From NCBI RefSeq assembly GCF_902148855.1, contig NC_043978.1, positions 34,984,996 through 35,048,995 on the forward strand: 64,000 nt of DNA, read 5' to 3'. The position numbers and the translations under genes are program-made. This stretch comes from Sphaeramia orbicularis. Taxonomy: Eukaryota; Chordata; Actinopteri; Kurtiformes; Apogonidae. A model generated the notes under the pieces. The model searched no databases. It was not told the origin of the DNA and saw nothing but the letters and a program-made list of their open reading frames with translations. This document shows, in pieces, positions 34,516-47,016 of this stretch. The stretch's first letter is position 1; the number at the start of each line of letters is the position of its first letter.

Positions 34516-34874
34516 TACAGTCGCAAAAAAAATTATTAGACCATCAAAAGTCATCAAAAACAATGGTTATGCAACCAAGTACTAACTCCTGTGTGTATCA
34601 TGTGACTAAAACACACAGAAAAGAAAACATAGAATGCCTAAAAGCACTGTTTTTGGCAGTACAATACCATAGATACTGATGTACGAACTGAAGTGATTTT
34701 GGTTTTTATCAAGAAAACATGGATATCAGTTCTTAAATTAAACTCTTATGAGCTATTTTTGTTGCTATCATTATATTTGTCCAAACAAATGTACCTTTAG
34801 TTGTACCAGGCATTAAAATGAACAAGAAATGGAAGAAAACAAGGGGTGGTCTAATAATTTTTTCCACGTCTGTA
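34516..34874 (+). mobile_element. TA-flanked MITE family 'ATTATTAGACC', copy 4
   Basis: Begins TACAGTCGCAAAAAAAATTA and ends TTTTTTCCACGTCTGTA, inverted and TA-bordered, about 359 bases. It is the best uninterrupted reference for the family in this window. Confidence 0.85.
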
Positions 34875-35329
34875 TCTTGGATTTCTAACCATGTTTATAT
34901 TTTATTTAAGTGCCCATTTCAAAGGGTTAACTGTCTGTTTCATCATAAGCCCAATAGTTAGTGTTACTTGTGCTTTTTTCATTGAAATAAAATAACATAA
35001 TATCAAAATATATAAGGTGACTTTATCCATTGACATGGGTTTTACCTGAGTTGCATCAGGTAAACTTTGATGTGCAATGGTGGTGAAAACAGCAACTCCC
35101 ATGATCCCACATTACCTCATGATATCATCTATAGTTGTTTTTTGTTTCTTTTTTTTGTTATGCCTTGGAGCTTCTTAGCAGTATAAACTGCATATTGTGT
35201 GCTTAAAGAGTTCAATTTTATTTCTGCTTGATCATAGCCTTCTCATAAAAGACTGAATCTGAAATCTGAATTTTATAAATTCATAAACTGACTGATGCAT
35301 TCCTTTCACATTTTTACTTCTGTTTTTTT

Positions 35330-35363
35330 TTTTTTTTTTTTTTTTGGGGGGGGGGGGTAATTT
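35330..35363. repeat. Poly-T/poly-G tract
   Basis: A long T run passes directly into a run of about 12 G. Such a tract is difficult to sequence, and its exact length should not be trusted. Confidence 0.85.
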
Positions 35364-35412
35364 AGATTTGGGTTTGGCCTGCGTTCAAATGAGCAGCTAC
35401 TGTTGCTATAAT

Positions 35413-35775
35413 TTGATTTTCCATAAATCCCTTCTTAAAACCTATCTTTTCTCCTTGGCTTTTGACACCAAGTGAGATGTTTGTCTGTATTATTTTGTTC
35501 TATTGTTTTATTTGGTATTGGTTTATTGTTCTTATTTTTCTTATTTTTAATTGTACAGCTTTTTATGTCTTTTTAGTTCTATTCTTGTATTTTATTTTTT
35601 GATTTTGGTTTCATTTATTCTTCTGTACAGCAGTGTTTTGTACAGTTGTTTTATGTCTTTTAATCTTTTCTTGCATTTTATTCTATTATTTTGGTTTTTA
35701 TTTATTTCTTCTGTACCGCACTTTGGTCCACTGTGGTTGTTTTTAAAGTGTTTTACAAATAAAGTTGAACTGGAG
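35413..35775 (+). mobile_element. LINE 3' end: last codons plus 3' tail
   Basis: At about 35415-35475 the plus strand reads HKSLLKTYLFSLAFDTK then stop, a typical C-terminus of fish LINE ORF2 proteins. A long T-rich 3' region follows, ending with AAAGTGTTTTACAAATAAAG and TTGAACTGGAGC. The 5' part is missing, as usual for LINE copies. The clade is not determined. Confidence 0.65.
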
Positions 35776-36185
35776 CTGATATAATGTGATTAAGCCATCT
35801 CAGACTGGCAGTTTTGACTCATATTCACTGTATATGCATGTTTTTGCATCCATTCACCAGAATAAAACATTTCTTCTATAGATACTTTCCTGAAAACCAC
35901 ATACTATCCATAGGTAGGATGCAGAGTGAATGATGGATTAATAAAATCCAGGACCACAAGAACAGAGCTCATATCCAGACTCCTATAGGTGTTTAATTAA
36001 ATTCAGACTTATAATATGCTTTGTCGATCCACTGTTCGAGTACAATAATGCTGTTAAAGGGGTTAAAGGAGTTGGTGGTTCTTTTGATTCATTTTACTAT
36101 TTATGTTCATCTCATGACATTGTCATGATACACATGACATTGATATACACATAGATGTCGTACACACTTAGATGTATATATAAAA

Positions 36186-36857
36186 CAGGGGTCCAAAATT
36201 CATTTTCTTTCAGGGACCACATTCAGCCCGATTTGATCTGAAGTAACATAATAATCTATAAATAATGACAACTCCAAATTTTTGTCTTTATTTTAGTGTA
36301 AAGAAAAAAAAACCCATTAAATTATGAAAATACTTACTTTTATAAACTGTTCAAACAAAAAAGACATGAATAACCTGAAAAAAACTGAAATTTCTTCAGA
36401 AAAATAAGTGCAAATTTAACAATATTCTGCCTCAACTTATCATTTCTACATGTGCATTATGGATCAGATCTACAAAGACACTAAACACTTAGTAACAGGC
36501 AGAAACTTGTGCTTAATTTTCTTTAGACATTTCAAGTTGTCCATATGTGTTCAGGTTATTCACATTTTATTGTTTCAGGATAGCTTGTAAATGTAAATAT
36601 TTTCATAATTCATTGTTATTTTTTGCACTAAAACAAAGACAAAAATTTGAAGTTGTTAGTTCAAGATTTTTTTTGCTAAATTTAAGATTTTTTTTTTTTT
36701 TTTTGCTTTATTCAACTTTTTTTTTTCCTTAATTCAAGCTATTTTTTTTTTTTTTTTTTTGCTTAATTCAATTAAAGACTGTGGAATTTTTGACTTTGCA
36801 AAAACATCCCACGGGCCACTTTGGAACCTTTGGCGGGCCGCATGTTTGAGACCCCTG
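36186..36857. mobile_element. hAT MITE with perfect 8-bp target duplication
   Basis: Left end CAGGGGTCCAAAATTC, right end CATGTTTGAGACCCCTG. The 8-bp sequence ATATAAAA flanks it on both sides (36178-36185 and 36858-36865). The interior is non-coding, with several long T runs (36667-36760), and shares a segment in opposite orientation with the hAT MITE at 18117-19381. About 672 bases. Confidence 0.9.
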
Positions 36858-36865
36858 ATATAAAA

Positions 36866-38371
36866 CATGTATGGTTCAGAAACTATATGTACAATAATAA
36901 TTTATTTTAGTAGTTTTATTTCTCCTGTATAATCACACTTTGCTGTGGGACTGTACCATGGAGAAGCCATTAAAATGCCCTCACCCTCTGTGAAATACAT
37001 TTTGCAGTTTCGTGCCAGCCCTGCACCTATACAGTATATCCCACTCAGAATACAATAGAGGAAGAAGGAGAGAGAATGTGGAGAAACAATGAACGTTAGC
37101 GTGAGCATTTGTTGGATTACATCAGTGGGAACGAGTGAAATCTCCACATACTGCCACATTCATCATGCTACCTTTTCTTCAGCACCCTCAGCTGGACAGC
37201 AATTAGGACGATAAACTCTGAGTGACCTTCATGTGCATGTCATTCCTCAAAAGCAGTTACAGTGGGACATATTTCCCTTTGACCAGGCAGGAAGGTCACA
37301 CACTCAAGTTTACCAGTCACACATTCCCATTACACATGCAAAGCACAGAGCTCTTTCAGCTGCTCATCCTACTGTTCCCGCCCCCTAACCCCCATCCCTC
37401 ATCCCTCACCCCTCACCCCTCACCCCCGCCCAAGCCCCAGGTCTGTCTCGGGTATTGCACCACCACCTCCACAACACCTCAGCCATCGCTCCACCCCAAA
37501 GATGACCCCTGCCTGAGCGTGGTCAGAATGTGCCCTTCACACGGGCGGCTGGCCAAAGTAAATACACTAGCAACATGCCAGCTAACTAGGGCATGAACGG
37601 GGTCAGAGGGGGGGCTCACCAGGAGGTGCCAGGAGTGACAGAGGGAGGGACATGGTCACGCAAAGAAAACAAGCCCAGCAAGAGTGAGCCAGCCTTCTCA
37701 CGCAGGGGCCCAGACATGTGTCTTATCATGCAACAGCCACCCCATCAACCCATATTAGGGCTGATGGAGGTAATAAAGCGAAGGAGCAAAGGAGAAGAAA
37801 GAGACCAGACAAGAAATCGCCTCCTTCAGAGACTGGAAAAGTGAGAGGGAGGATATACTTTCACATCTGAAGACTTCCCATAACAACTGTGGTGACCTTA
37901 GCGTACCTCAGAGTGGCAGGATCTCTGCACGATAAAGTCTCGCCAGTCGAGTCTGTCTCACACACACCATGTCCTCAGTTAACCCTCACAGAAAAAAAGT
38001 CAGAATCTGACTCTTGTCTTTGTGGTACTGGTTATTTTAAAAGTGTTTTGCCCTACAAATAAATAAACGCCCTTGTATGTGATTTGTAACATGCAGAACT
38101 CAAAGCAAATATAATATTGTCTTGCACTATTATTGAAGGTAAAAGCGTGAATAAATGACCCAGCAACCACTTGTTGTAATCTATCAATAATAAGAATGGA
38201 AGCGTATTTTAATCATTACCTATTTAAATAATAACAGTGACAGCATAGTGTGCACTAAATGGATATTCTAAGTAAATGTATTCTGCTAAAATGTAAGACA
38301 CTGAACCACTTTGAACAGGCAGTTGATATAAGAGAAAAGTAAGATTTACAGTGAGGTTTATACCCACTGAA
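36866..38371. other. Non-coding stretch, C-rich in part
   Basis: No gene recognised. The 37378-37470 segment is C-rich with short CCCCTCAC repeats. Open frames through 37222-37844 come from that composition and show no domain. Confidence 0.5.
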
Positions 38372-38762
38372 CAGGGGCGGATCTACAGGAAGTAAGAGGG
38401 GACAGCAACATCCCTAACTTTTGTGTTCTTAAAAATATGTAGTGCCAAACCACTATGTTCACACGCTTCTTAAAGCATTGAAACAAACAATAAAAAATTT
38501 GAAAAGCATTTTATTCTTCTACTCTATTACATCTTATAGGTAGTTATTGTAATAATAATTGTGGTGGGATATTTTCATTTTGTTATTAATGCTAAAAAAG
38601 ACCTGCACAGTTCTGTTTTGTTTCTGTTGTGCATTAAGAACACCTGGATAGTGTGCTGATATAGAACATGAACAATGAATAGTTCTAATACATTCTTGTG
38701 GATCTCTTGTTGAATCCATTTACATATATGGTGATTCCTATGTCCTGTCCACCCCTGCCAAC

Positions 38763-40333
38763 CAAGGTTATAATAGTTTTGGATTTTTAATTATAGTTTA
38801 GTTTTAATTAGTTTTGACTTTTTTTTCTCTTATTCAGTTAGTTTTAATTAGTTTTTAGAGCAGGTTTGTTAGTTTTTATTAGTTAACCTTTTTTTTTCTG
38901 AATGCTTAGTTTTAGTTTAGTTTAGTTTAGTTTTAGTATTAGTTTTAGTTATTTCATATATTTTATCTTCCTCATCATCCTATTCAAAGAAATTAGTGAG
39001 GCGCGGATATGGGCTACCCAGGACACTTTATTTGGGGGTCGGGTTAGGGCGGCTCATGGACTGAGCAGAGACACAATGTACCGTACAATGTATAAATTCC
39101 CTATAGCAGGTTGAGGTGGGGTGCAATCCATACACAACGTCACTTACATGAAACAATGCGAAGATGTGCAAAGCTTGAGAGGAGATGCACAAAGCAGCCA
39201 GCAGTTAAAGCAGATAGAAACATATATAAACAAGCTAACCAGCAGTTAAAGCAGATAGGAACATATTATAAACCAGCTAACCAGCAGTTAAAGCAGATAG
39301 GAACATATTATAAACCAGCTAACCAGCAGTTAAAGCAGACAGAAACATATATAAACCAGCTAACCAGGAGTTAAAGCAGATAGAAACATATATAAACCAG
39401 CTAACCAGCAGTTAAAGCAGATAGGAACATATTATAAACCAGCTAACCAGTAGTTAAAGCAGACAGAAACATATATAAACCAGCTAACCAGCAGTTAAAG
39501 CAGATAGGAACCTATTATAAACCAGCTAACCAGCAGTTAAAGCAGACAGAAACATATATAAACCACTTATAAACATATATAACCCAGTTCATCAGCAGTA
39601 AACCACACCTTAGCAGATCTCTCATCTCTTAATCATCTCCAGTTCCATTATTAGCCAACTTTGCTTCAGTTCAGTTCAGCTAGCTGTAGCTAGTAACATC
39701 AAACGTTTTTTAACATTAGAACAGGTTCCATACCTCTGTAATTAGATTAGTTTTCATCCTCCTCTTTTCTCCTCTTCTAAACTGTGCAGTTCAGGGCTTG
39801 GAAGGCCTTTTCATGGTGATAAACTCTCCAGTTTTAACCTGGATGCTAGTCCTGTTTGACTCTGTCCTTTAGCTCTGCTCTGTCTCTGTCACTCACGCGC
39901 ACACACGGTACGCCAAAAAACAAAAAAAAACCCGACCCATGTATCACTAAAGTAAACCCCAGACAGGACTGTGCTGCTTTGTCCCAGCTTTAGTCTGTAT
40001 GTTCCAGGTAGAGTGGGGACCAGAAGACGACTGGAAACCACCAGTGACCACACATGACAGACTGTGTAGTGTCGTATGGTGTCACCAGCTCAAACTGCTG
40101 GAGCCAAAGAAATTAATTTGATATCAATCCGACATTGACAAAGACGAAAACGAAGGGAATTGTATCCATAATTTTTATACGTTTTAGTTAGTTTTGTAAG
40201 CTCACAATACAGTTTCAGTTAGTTATCGTTTTTTTCTTTTAATTAGAGTTTTTATTTATTTCAGTTAACGAAAATGTTATTTCAATTTTAGTTTTCGTCT
40301 TTTCGTTCGTTTTCGTTAACGATAATAACCTTG
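38763..40333. mobile_element. hAT-type element with internal minisatellite
   Basis: Begins CAAGGTTATAATAG and ends CGATAATAACCTTG, inverted ends flanked by a perfect 8-bp duplication CTGCCAAC (38755-38762 and 40334-40341). The subterminal regions are rich in AGTTTTAGTT on the left and TTTCGTTAACGAAAA-like motifs on the right. The interior contains a roughly 42-base tandem repeat (39197-39580) but no transposase domain I can identify. About 1571 bases. Confidence 0.85.
39197..39580. repeat. Minisatellite, about 42-bp unit, nine copies
   Basis: The block AGTTAAAGCAGATAGGAACA followed by TATTATAAACCAGCTAACCAGC recurs nine times, with starts at about 39203, 39244, 39286, 39328, 39369, 39410, 39452, 39493 and 39536 (spacing 41-43). 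Two sub-types alternate, with TATTATAAACC or TATATAAACC. It is a contiguous tandem array with no unique spacers. Confidence 0.9.
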
Positions 40334-40404
40334 CTGCCAACCTGCAAAAACCTCTTGTCACCCATTTGTTCCCCCAGTGTAACATTTCAGATCCACCACT
40401 ACTA

Positions 40405-41155
40405 CAGAAAATATACAGTATATGTGTATTAAAAACACACAATTCCATTTGAGTTTTATGGGCTGTTCTTATTTTAGTGTTTTTGCTCCCTTCTCTAGGG
40501 TTTGCCACACTAATCTTTGAAAAGAAGGAAACATACAATCACAGATAAAATCACACACAACAAATAAGAGCAGAGATTTAAACCTAAAAAGTTTTCCTTT
40601 TCAAGTGTAAACCACTTATTTACATGTGCATACAATAAATGAAAATATATTTCCAGAAGGTACAGAGATAGCCTTGGTTATAAAGTAATTTTGCTGCTCT
40701 TAAATGAATTCCCCTCCAATTTATGTAATCAGTGCACCCACTAAAGAGGGTGAAATCACTGAAGATAAAAGCAGCCGTGCAGCCGGTCTGATGGTCCGAG
40801 GAAGAATATGTCAGTTAGCATAGGTGGTCCATGCAGCTGTGAGGTATAGGGTGCCTCTCGGCCTCTGAGAGAGCATATGGAATATATTGTGCATGAGGGA
40901 CTCCTTCAAGACTGTTCTCTCTTAAGTTATTTAGGTTGTGAGGCAGCTCCCACTTTTTCCTATAGAAACCATCGGATTTAGAAATGCATCACCTTCAATG
41001 GTGTGTGCAAGACGAAAGAGGGCAGAGCAAGATATGCAGGGTGACAGGTTAAGAAGGTCAGGCTTAGCGACCTCATGCTTTTTTAAGTTTAGAGAAGATT
41101 AAATACAATTTGAGAGGTCAGCCATCCAAATTTCAAGTAGTATGGGGCCCCATGG
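40405..41155. other. Non-coding stretch, no gene recognised
   Basis: Between two mobile elements; no exon, repeat boundary or motif that I can support. Confidence 0.5.
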
Positions 41156-41624
41156 TTAACCCTATAACTCCAAACGTGTCATATTTGATACATGAGTTTT
41201 GAAGCCCTCTACATGATCAGTGTGATATTTTTTTTCTTGAAAAACCTGATGTATACAATTAGATACATGCAATACACAGATAATACACCAGGGGGGAGGA
41301 ATTCATTCACCAGAGGCCTTTCCAGTGACACTACAAGAATGTCATTAATAAGAAAGAAGGCAGAACTTTGCTAATTTTGAAAAGGAATTACCAATTTGAT
41401 AGACATGTTTGTGTTATATTATGTTTTTGTTTGTTCAAAAATAATAATATTTGAGCACTGAGACCCAATGTATCAAATATGATACAAAATTGAAAGTCAT
41501 ACATGGAAATTGGTACTTTGAAAAAAAAAATTGGGGGTTGTTCAGAAGGACTAATAAAGGCTTCAGTTTCAAAGAACTGGAATTTCCTGTCAATGATTTA
41601 ATGGTTCAGTCTTTACAGGGTTAA
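41156..41624. mobile_element. TTAA-flanked MITE, piggyBac-like, second family
   Basis: TTAA-CCCTATAACTCC on the left and CTTTACAGGG-TTAA on the right give TTAA duplications with CCCT/AGGG-type ends. An internal pair, CATATTTGATACAT and ATGTATCAAATATGATAC, is also inverted. About 469 bases, no transposase. The interior does not match the pair at 11942 and 15282. Confidence 0.7.
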
Positions 41625-43139
41625 ATACTTAAAAAAAAAAAAAAAAGAAAACACTCTAAACTACAAAAAATGCTTTTAGTGCAGTTTTCCCTAACACACA
41701 TTTATTTTTCTTTTCTGTTCGGTGTGCTATATATATTTGTGTACTCACTAATAATATAAATAACACCACATGTCCATATCTTGTGTGTAGGATGTAATTG
41801 TGTATAAGCAGATTTGTCTACTGTTTGACTAAGTTTTTTTCTTTCTTCTTCTTTCTTTGTTTTTTTTTTTTTTGTTTTTTTTTTTGCCTTTTTTGTACTT
41901 TGCTATTTTCTATTATTATCATCAACTATGTCATGTAGGACCTGGGGCAGGGGGTGAGAGGGTGGGAAGAATGGGACATGCTTAAGGCTTCTGAAAATGA
42001 ATATTCAAATGTTCAGTGTAACTTAAATCTGCACCAAAATATGCTGGATAAAAATGTTTTTTAAAAAAAGAAAAAAAGAAGGTCAGGCTTTAAGGTTGTG
42101 TGTGTCTAGAGATGAAGGAACTGTGTCTCATAACAGTTTTTTATAGAGGTGAAATTAACAGAATTTCTGTTATGTAATGAGAAATTAGACTATACACAGT
42201 CTCTTTATTTGGCTATCTCTGCATAAAATAAAAGATTTATTTTCACATCTGCTTCAAGTGCAGCTCATCCCTGCGGTTGCTGCAATGATCTCGATGAATT
42301 ACTAAAGCATATCAAATGGAGACGAAAAGGCATATCATCTCATGTGAACTACAGAACCAAAATTGGATTGCATTGCGTTGGCCTGTGAAATTGTTCCCAA
42401 AAACAATGACAGAGCACCACTTGCTAAATCTGCAGGGCTCATTAAAATAAAAAGATCCACTGTTCCCCTCTGATTAGATTTATTCATGGTCTGCTTTGCA
42501 AATTAACAATATGGGACAAACTCTTTGGAGGACTGAGATGACTAACTTGCCACTGCCTCTTTCCAAGTTGTGGTAAAATATACATAAACTACATCCTCCG
42601 CCTGATATATCTATTTAGAACCTGAAACACAAACAACAGGATCAGAGAGCTGAGACATATGTGCCTTACCCACACTGTTCTACAAGCAGAGTACAATTAT
42701 AGTAAACACATCCATTTTGTATTCAATGATCATGAGTAGATTACTTTTGTCTGTCTCGGTTTGGACACGCTTATTCTCTCAATCACAGCAGAACGGCTAA
42801 ATGGCTATTAGTCTGCTAACAACTATGTGTTTACATTCCCTCATAAATGTCTCTAGCACCAAAAAAGACCAGGCCTTATATAGACAAAATCCAGTGACTG
42901 TTGCATTTACATTTGTCATGTTTAAATAAAGGAAATGGTTGAAATAAAATCCCTGCAAATACATTTTTTTGTGGAAAAAATTTGTGGTTGAACATATGTA
43001 TGATGTGAATAAGAACGTAAGGTATTATAAAACCTGAAAAGGGCCACAGTCCGGGTGGATTAGGTAAAGAGAAGAGCTTCTGAAGAATGAAACGAAGATG
43101 GTCAGTGGAATAAAGGTTGTAGGAATCATATTTAGTAGG

Positions 43140-43285
43140 TAAACAGAATGTCTCTTCTATCACAGACTGATATGTTATTGACCCTAAATGTAAATGTGTA
43201 TGAATGTGAGAGTGAATGAATAATGGATCAATAATGTAAAGTGCTTTGGTTGCCTTGAAAAGCACTATAAAAATCCAACCCATTA
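43140..43285 (+). repeat. Fish LINE/SINE 3' tail
   Basis: GTGTATGAATGTGAGAGTGA, then AAAGTGCTTTGGTTGCCTTG and AAAAGCACTATAAAAATCC form the kind of tail shared by several abundant fish retroposons. No coding part is attached. Confidence 0.6.
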
Positions 43286-43618
43286 TTTTTATGTATTTAT
43301 TTTTTACACTTAGTTTACATTAATTATTTATCATTTTGTCATACAGAACATAGCAAACAATCAGCAAAAGATAATAGTCACAATCTAATAGTAATGATAA
43401 TTTAGGTTACAGTTATGAAATAGCAATCAAGTTACCTAATTAATTTAATTTTTAGAACAGCAGTTTATAAAGCATTTCACAGGACTATGAAACAAACCAC
43501 ACAAAGAAAGGAATCCATTTGCCCCATCTTATTATGTAAAGTTCAGCTTGCAGCCTCAGCAATAATGTTAATCTCTCCATTTTGCGAATTTCATCAGCAA
43601 TTTTCAACCAGTCCTATT

Positions 43619-43623
43619 TATTA

Positions 43624-43683
<60 letters not shown>
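43619..43683. repeat. (ATT)n microsatellite
   Basis: About 20 ATT units with one AGT interruption near the 3' end. Confidence 0.95.
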
Positions 43684-45572
43684 AATTTTGAAAACTCAGT
43701 ACATAGTCCTGCAAAGCCAAAGTTAAAGATAGCATGACAATTAATAAAGAAATTTTGGTGTTTGTTAATCCAAAATCTAAATTTTCAAACATGATGGACA
43801 AATATATAAAGGAACCATTGGAGAACCATGCTGCTCTTCTTTGCCTTTCTCCAGTACAAAAATACAAAAGACTTCAGGCTCTTCAGGACCATCTGTCACT
43901 TAAATCCAAGTTTGACAACTCTCACTTCTGAGACGCACTAGAAGCCAAAAGAGGGATGGAGTCGTGTCATCTCCAAGGATCACACTGTTATTTTACGTCA
44001 GCCTGCTTTAAGAGCTGTAATCATTCTCCCTGTATTTGTGGACGTGTATAAACACTTTCGCTGCTTGTACGACTTTGTCAAGCACCGGCAAGGAGAGTAG
44101 ACTGTCTGCAGTTAATGGAAGAAATCGTGCTTCAGTAAGTAATTTGTTAATAAAAGCACAAATTCAAACACTGATATTTCTTAAAAAGGCAAATGTTTCT
44201 CTCACTGAATATGTAGAAAATATCAAGTAAAAGGGAAAAGTTTTACTGTCAGTGTAGGAAAATTCATTCTCCACCTTTAACTTATCCCTTGTGTCCCTCA
44301 AAGCATCCATTAGGCAGACCATGGACCAACTCCACAAGACTGATCCAAAAATTTATGTACATGCTCTAAATGTAGGTAAATAAAAATCTCAATGGTTGAA
44401 AACTTCCAAAGCTCTGATGCAATGATGCAAATTGCGTGACTGTGAGGGAAAGTCGGTGTATGAAAACTGACCAATTTGTACGTTTCCTTCAAAAAACAAT
44501 TTTTTGTGCATTTCAAAAGAAATGTTTAGTCATTGTAAAGACTGGGCTTCACAGTTACTTGCCAGATATGATGATAAAACTGTTGAGTGCAAATGGAGTC
44601 AGTTGTACATAAACTTCAATATAAGGCCCAATTTCATGCATTTTACTATCCCATTACATCGTTCCACCTGATGCTACTACAGCTTAAATGAGTATAATTC
44701 TAAATGTTATTTTTATGGCAAAAATGTATAAACTGCAGTTAGTTTTTAATTCATTTCCATATGTTCATATTTAGTTTTTACTGCTTGGCTGAACTGAATC
44801 GCAAGAGGATAACTGGGAAATATGAGAGATGTGTAACAATGAGATTTCAGCAGGTCGACAGCACTGAGGACAGTAAGTGAACCCTGCCCTGTCAGGACTC
44901 AGTACAGTAGCAATACCATTGGCTCATCTGCAGAATTAGAGCAGCGAAGGGGGGTAACCTGACCTCTCTCTGACCTGGCTACATTTTCAGGATGCTAAAA
45001 TGCAGTGAGCTGCTCAAGCGGAACATATGGAGGTGCAAAAGAGAGGGAATCACGGAACATTATCCGCCCAATTACACAATGAGAAGAGCAACCGGCTGGT
45101 AGTATCCATACTGCACGTAATGTTCAATGTGCCTATGACAGGGCCTCGAACCCTCAGTCCTGATCAGACCACCTCAGCCTCCCCACCTGCAGGGATCCCA
45201 GCCTGTGACAGTCTGACACAGAGACACAAACAGCCCATAAATATGTGAGTCACAAAAGCACAGAGAAAAAAACAAGATGCCCTGTCATGTCCAGAGACAA
45301 AAAGTCTACTTGATGTCCTATAAGAACAAACTGAGCAGATGCTCTACAGATGATGGCATTTCCGAGGTATCAAGAGACAAGAGGCTTTCATGGTTAACCA
45401 TTTCCAAATTTAAATGAGGGAAAGACTTTTCTAAGCTCAGTTGTATGTTGCATGGCAACAGTAAAGACACCAATATTTTGCTTGACAACAACTCATCTTT
45501 TTTGGTTATAACAATACAACGTAAAGCTCAGTGTCACTCAACATGACTTAGTGACTGAATGATTTCACTAAC

Positions 45573-45578
<6 letters not shown>

Positions 45579-45631
<53 letters not shown>

Positions 45632-45632
45632 A
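45579..45632. repeat. (AC)n microsatellite
   Basis: About 26 AC units, the longest CA-type run in the window, with a single GC variant near the start. Confidence 0.95.
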
Positions 45633-45731
45633 CTCAGAACAACGGGAGGACAGTGTACTGAAAAAGACTTGCATGACCTTTAAAAACAGTCAGTGTTAGT
45701 TGGTATTTTACGTATTTGCCATTAATTATAA

Positions 45732-45899
45732 TACACTGTTTCCCATAAAGTTGGAATAATTTTGCTTTCAGACACATTCTCGTTTTTATTCCTATTTTCT
45801 TTGACCAGGTGCAATGATTACATACCAACTCTCATTGCCAAAATCATTTCATGAGAAGAGGTAAAAACATTTCATTCCAACTTCATGGAAAACAGTGTA
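45732..45899. mobile_element. Short TA-flanked MITE (mariner-like)
   Basis: TA on each side; ends CACTGTTTCCCATAAAGTTG and CAACTTCATGGAAAACAGTG are inverted repeats over about 25 bases. The whole element is only about 168 bases, with no coding capacity. Confidence 0.8.
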
Positions 45900-47016
45900 C
45901 ATATCAAGTAGCAAAAAAAATGTTTTAATAATTGACAAAATAAGTGGAGTTTCTTTAACCTTTACATATCATGTATTGTTGTTTTCTCAGTAGCCTGCTG
46001 ACTTCACAACATCTTGACTTTATCTGACAATAAAAGAACTGAATAAGAAAAGAGCTGATTAATTTGTGACATTAAAGCAAAGACAAACCAACAAGTGATC
46101 CAGCAGCGACAGCAGCAACAAGTTGTCTGTGTTGGAACGACAACAAACCAACTGCCAGGAATTAAACAACTGTTTCTGCAAATGCAATTAACATATCATA
46201 TATAATGTCAGAAGTCAATCAGAGTTCGATCTGTGTAAAAGCGAAGCACATATTTATATATCTGTTTATTCCTAATGTGGAAACTACAAATGACACCTCT
46301 CTGATAAGTTTCGGTACACTGACAGTGACTGCTAGTGGAGAATTGTCTTTCTGAAATCAGCTTATATAATGAAACTGAATAGGACTCCCTTCAAAATTCA
46401 CTGGAAAATCTTAAAATGTTACTGATGAGCTTTGCCTCTCTTGTCTCCAGCTGTGTAAGAAATTTCTCCATGTGCAAGTAATTTATTTTTTTAAGGTGGA
46501 TCTCTATTTTAATTTTCTTTTGAGTGGCCTGGAAGACAAGATCTTTATAAAGCAAGCCATTTGCAGCAAAGCCAGTAAGGAAAAACACTGCAGTTAAGCA
46601 GACCTATGATAGCAGTAAAAAAAAAAAAAAAAACTAAAGCCAGGGAGATGCTTTGTATCTCGCTGTCAGCAGCAGTTGATCAATTCCAGAAATAAGAGCT
46701 CACAAAATGCACGAGTCTGCAACACAAGACTTTAGACATTATAACAACACTTTATCTGAAAATGTTCAGACTTCAGTACTTTAAGACAGTTCTACTAAGT
46801 TTTTGGTCAAATTGAAACCTGGTAAAAAATCAAAGTTTCAGCATATTGACTCCCAACATGGTTCATTAGTTAACCATCTCATTTAAGGTTAGATTTCATG
46901 TTGTCAAAAGCTACAATGACACAAAAACACTGATGTCAAATGGATAGGCCACAAAATGGCACAATATAACCAAAATAATTTAAATGCCACATCAGTTTAC
47001 AATAGGTAAGAAACAT
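45900..47016. other. Non-coding stretch, no gene recognised
   Basis: AT-rich, with a poly-A run at about 46616-46633. No exon or motif that I can support. Confidence 0.5.

Larger units (their letters stand above)
38372..40401. mobile_element. Probable hAT element interrupted by another hAT
   Basis: Left end CAGGGGCGGATCTAC and right end CAGATCCACCACTA are imperfect inverted repeats. The flanking 8-mers CCACTGAA and CTACAGAA agree at six of eight positions. A second, cleaner hAT element (38763-40333) lies inside. Without that insertion the outer element would be about 450 bases. Confidence 0.55.
41625..45731. other. Non-coding stretch with retroposon tail and microsatellites
   Basis: No gene recognised. 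A fish LINE/SINE-type 3' tail lies at about 43140-43285, and microsatellites at 43619-43683 (ATT) and 45579-45632 (AC). T-rich low complexity is found at 41835-41895. Open frames near 43734-43931 and 44036-44230 show no motif. Confidence 0.5.

Noticed and set aside
39111-39374. Repetitive 87-residue protein
   Set aside because: It is a translation of the minisatellite; the reading frame is not kept through the whole array.
39197-39580. CRISPR-like repeat array
   Set aside because: The repeats are contiguous without unique spacers, lie inside a hAT element, and the genome is a vertebrate.
42876-43283. 135-codon minus-strand frame
   Set aside because: Its start overlaps a retroposon 3' tail and it has no domain or splice context.
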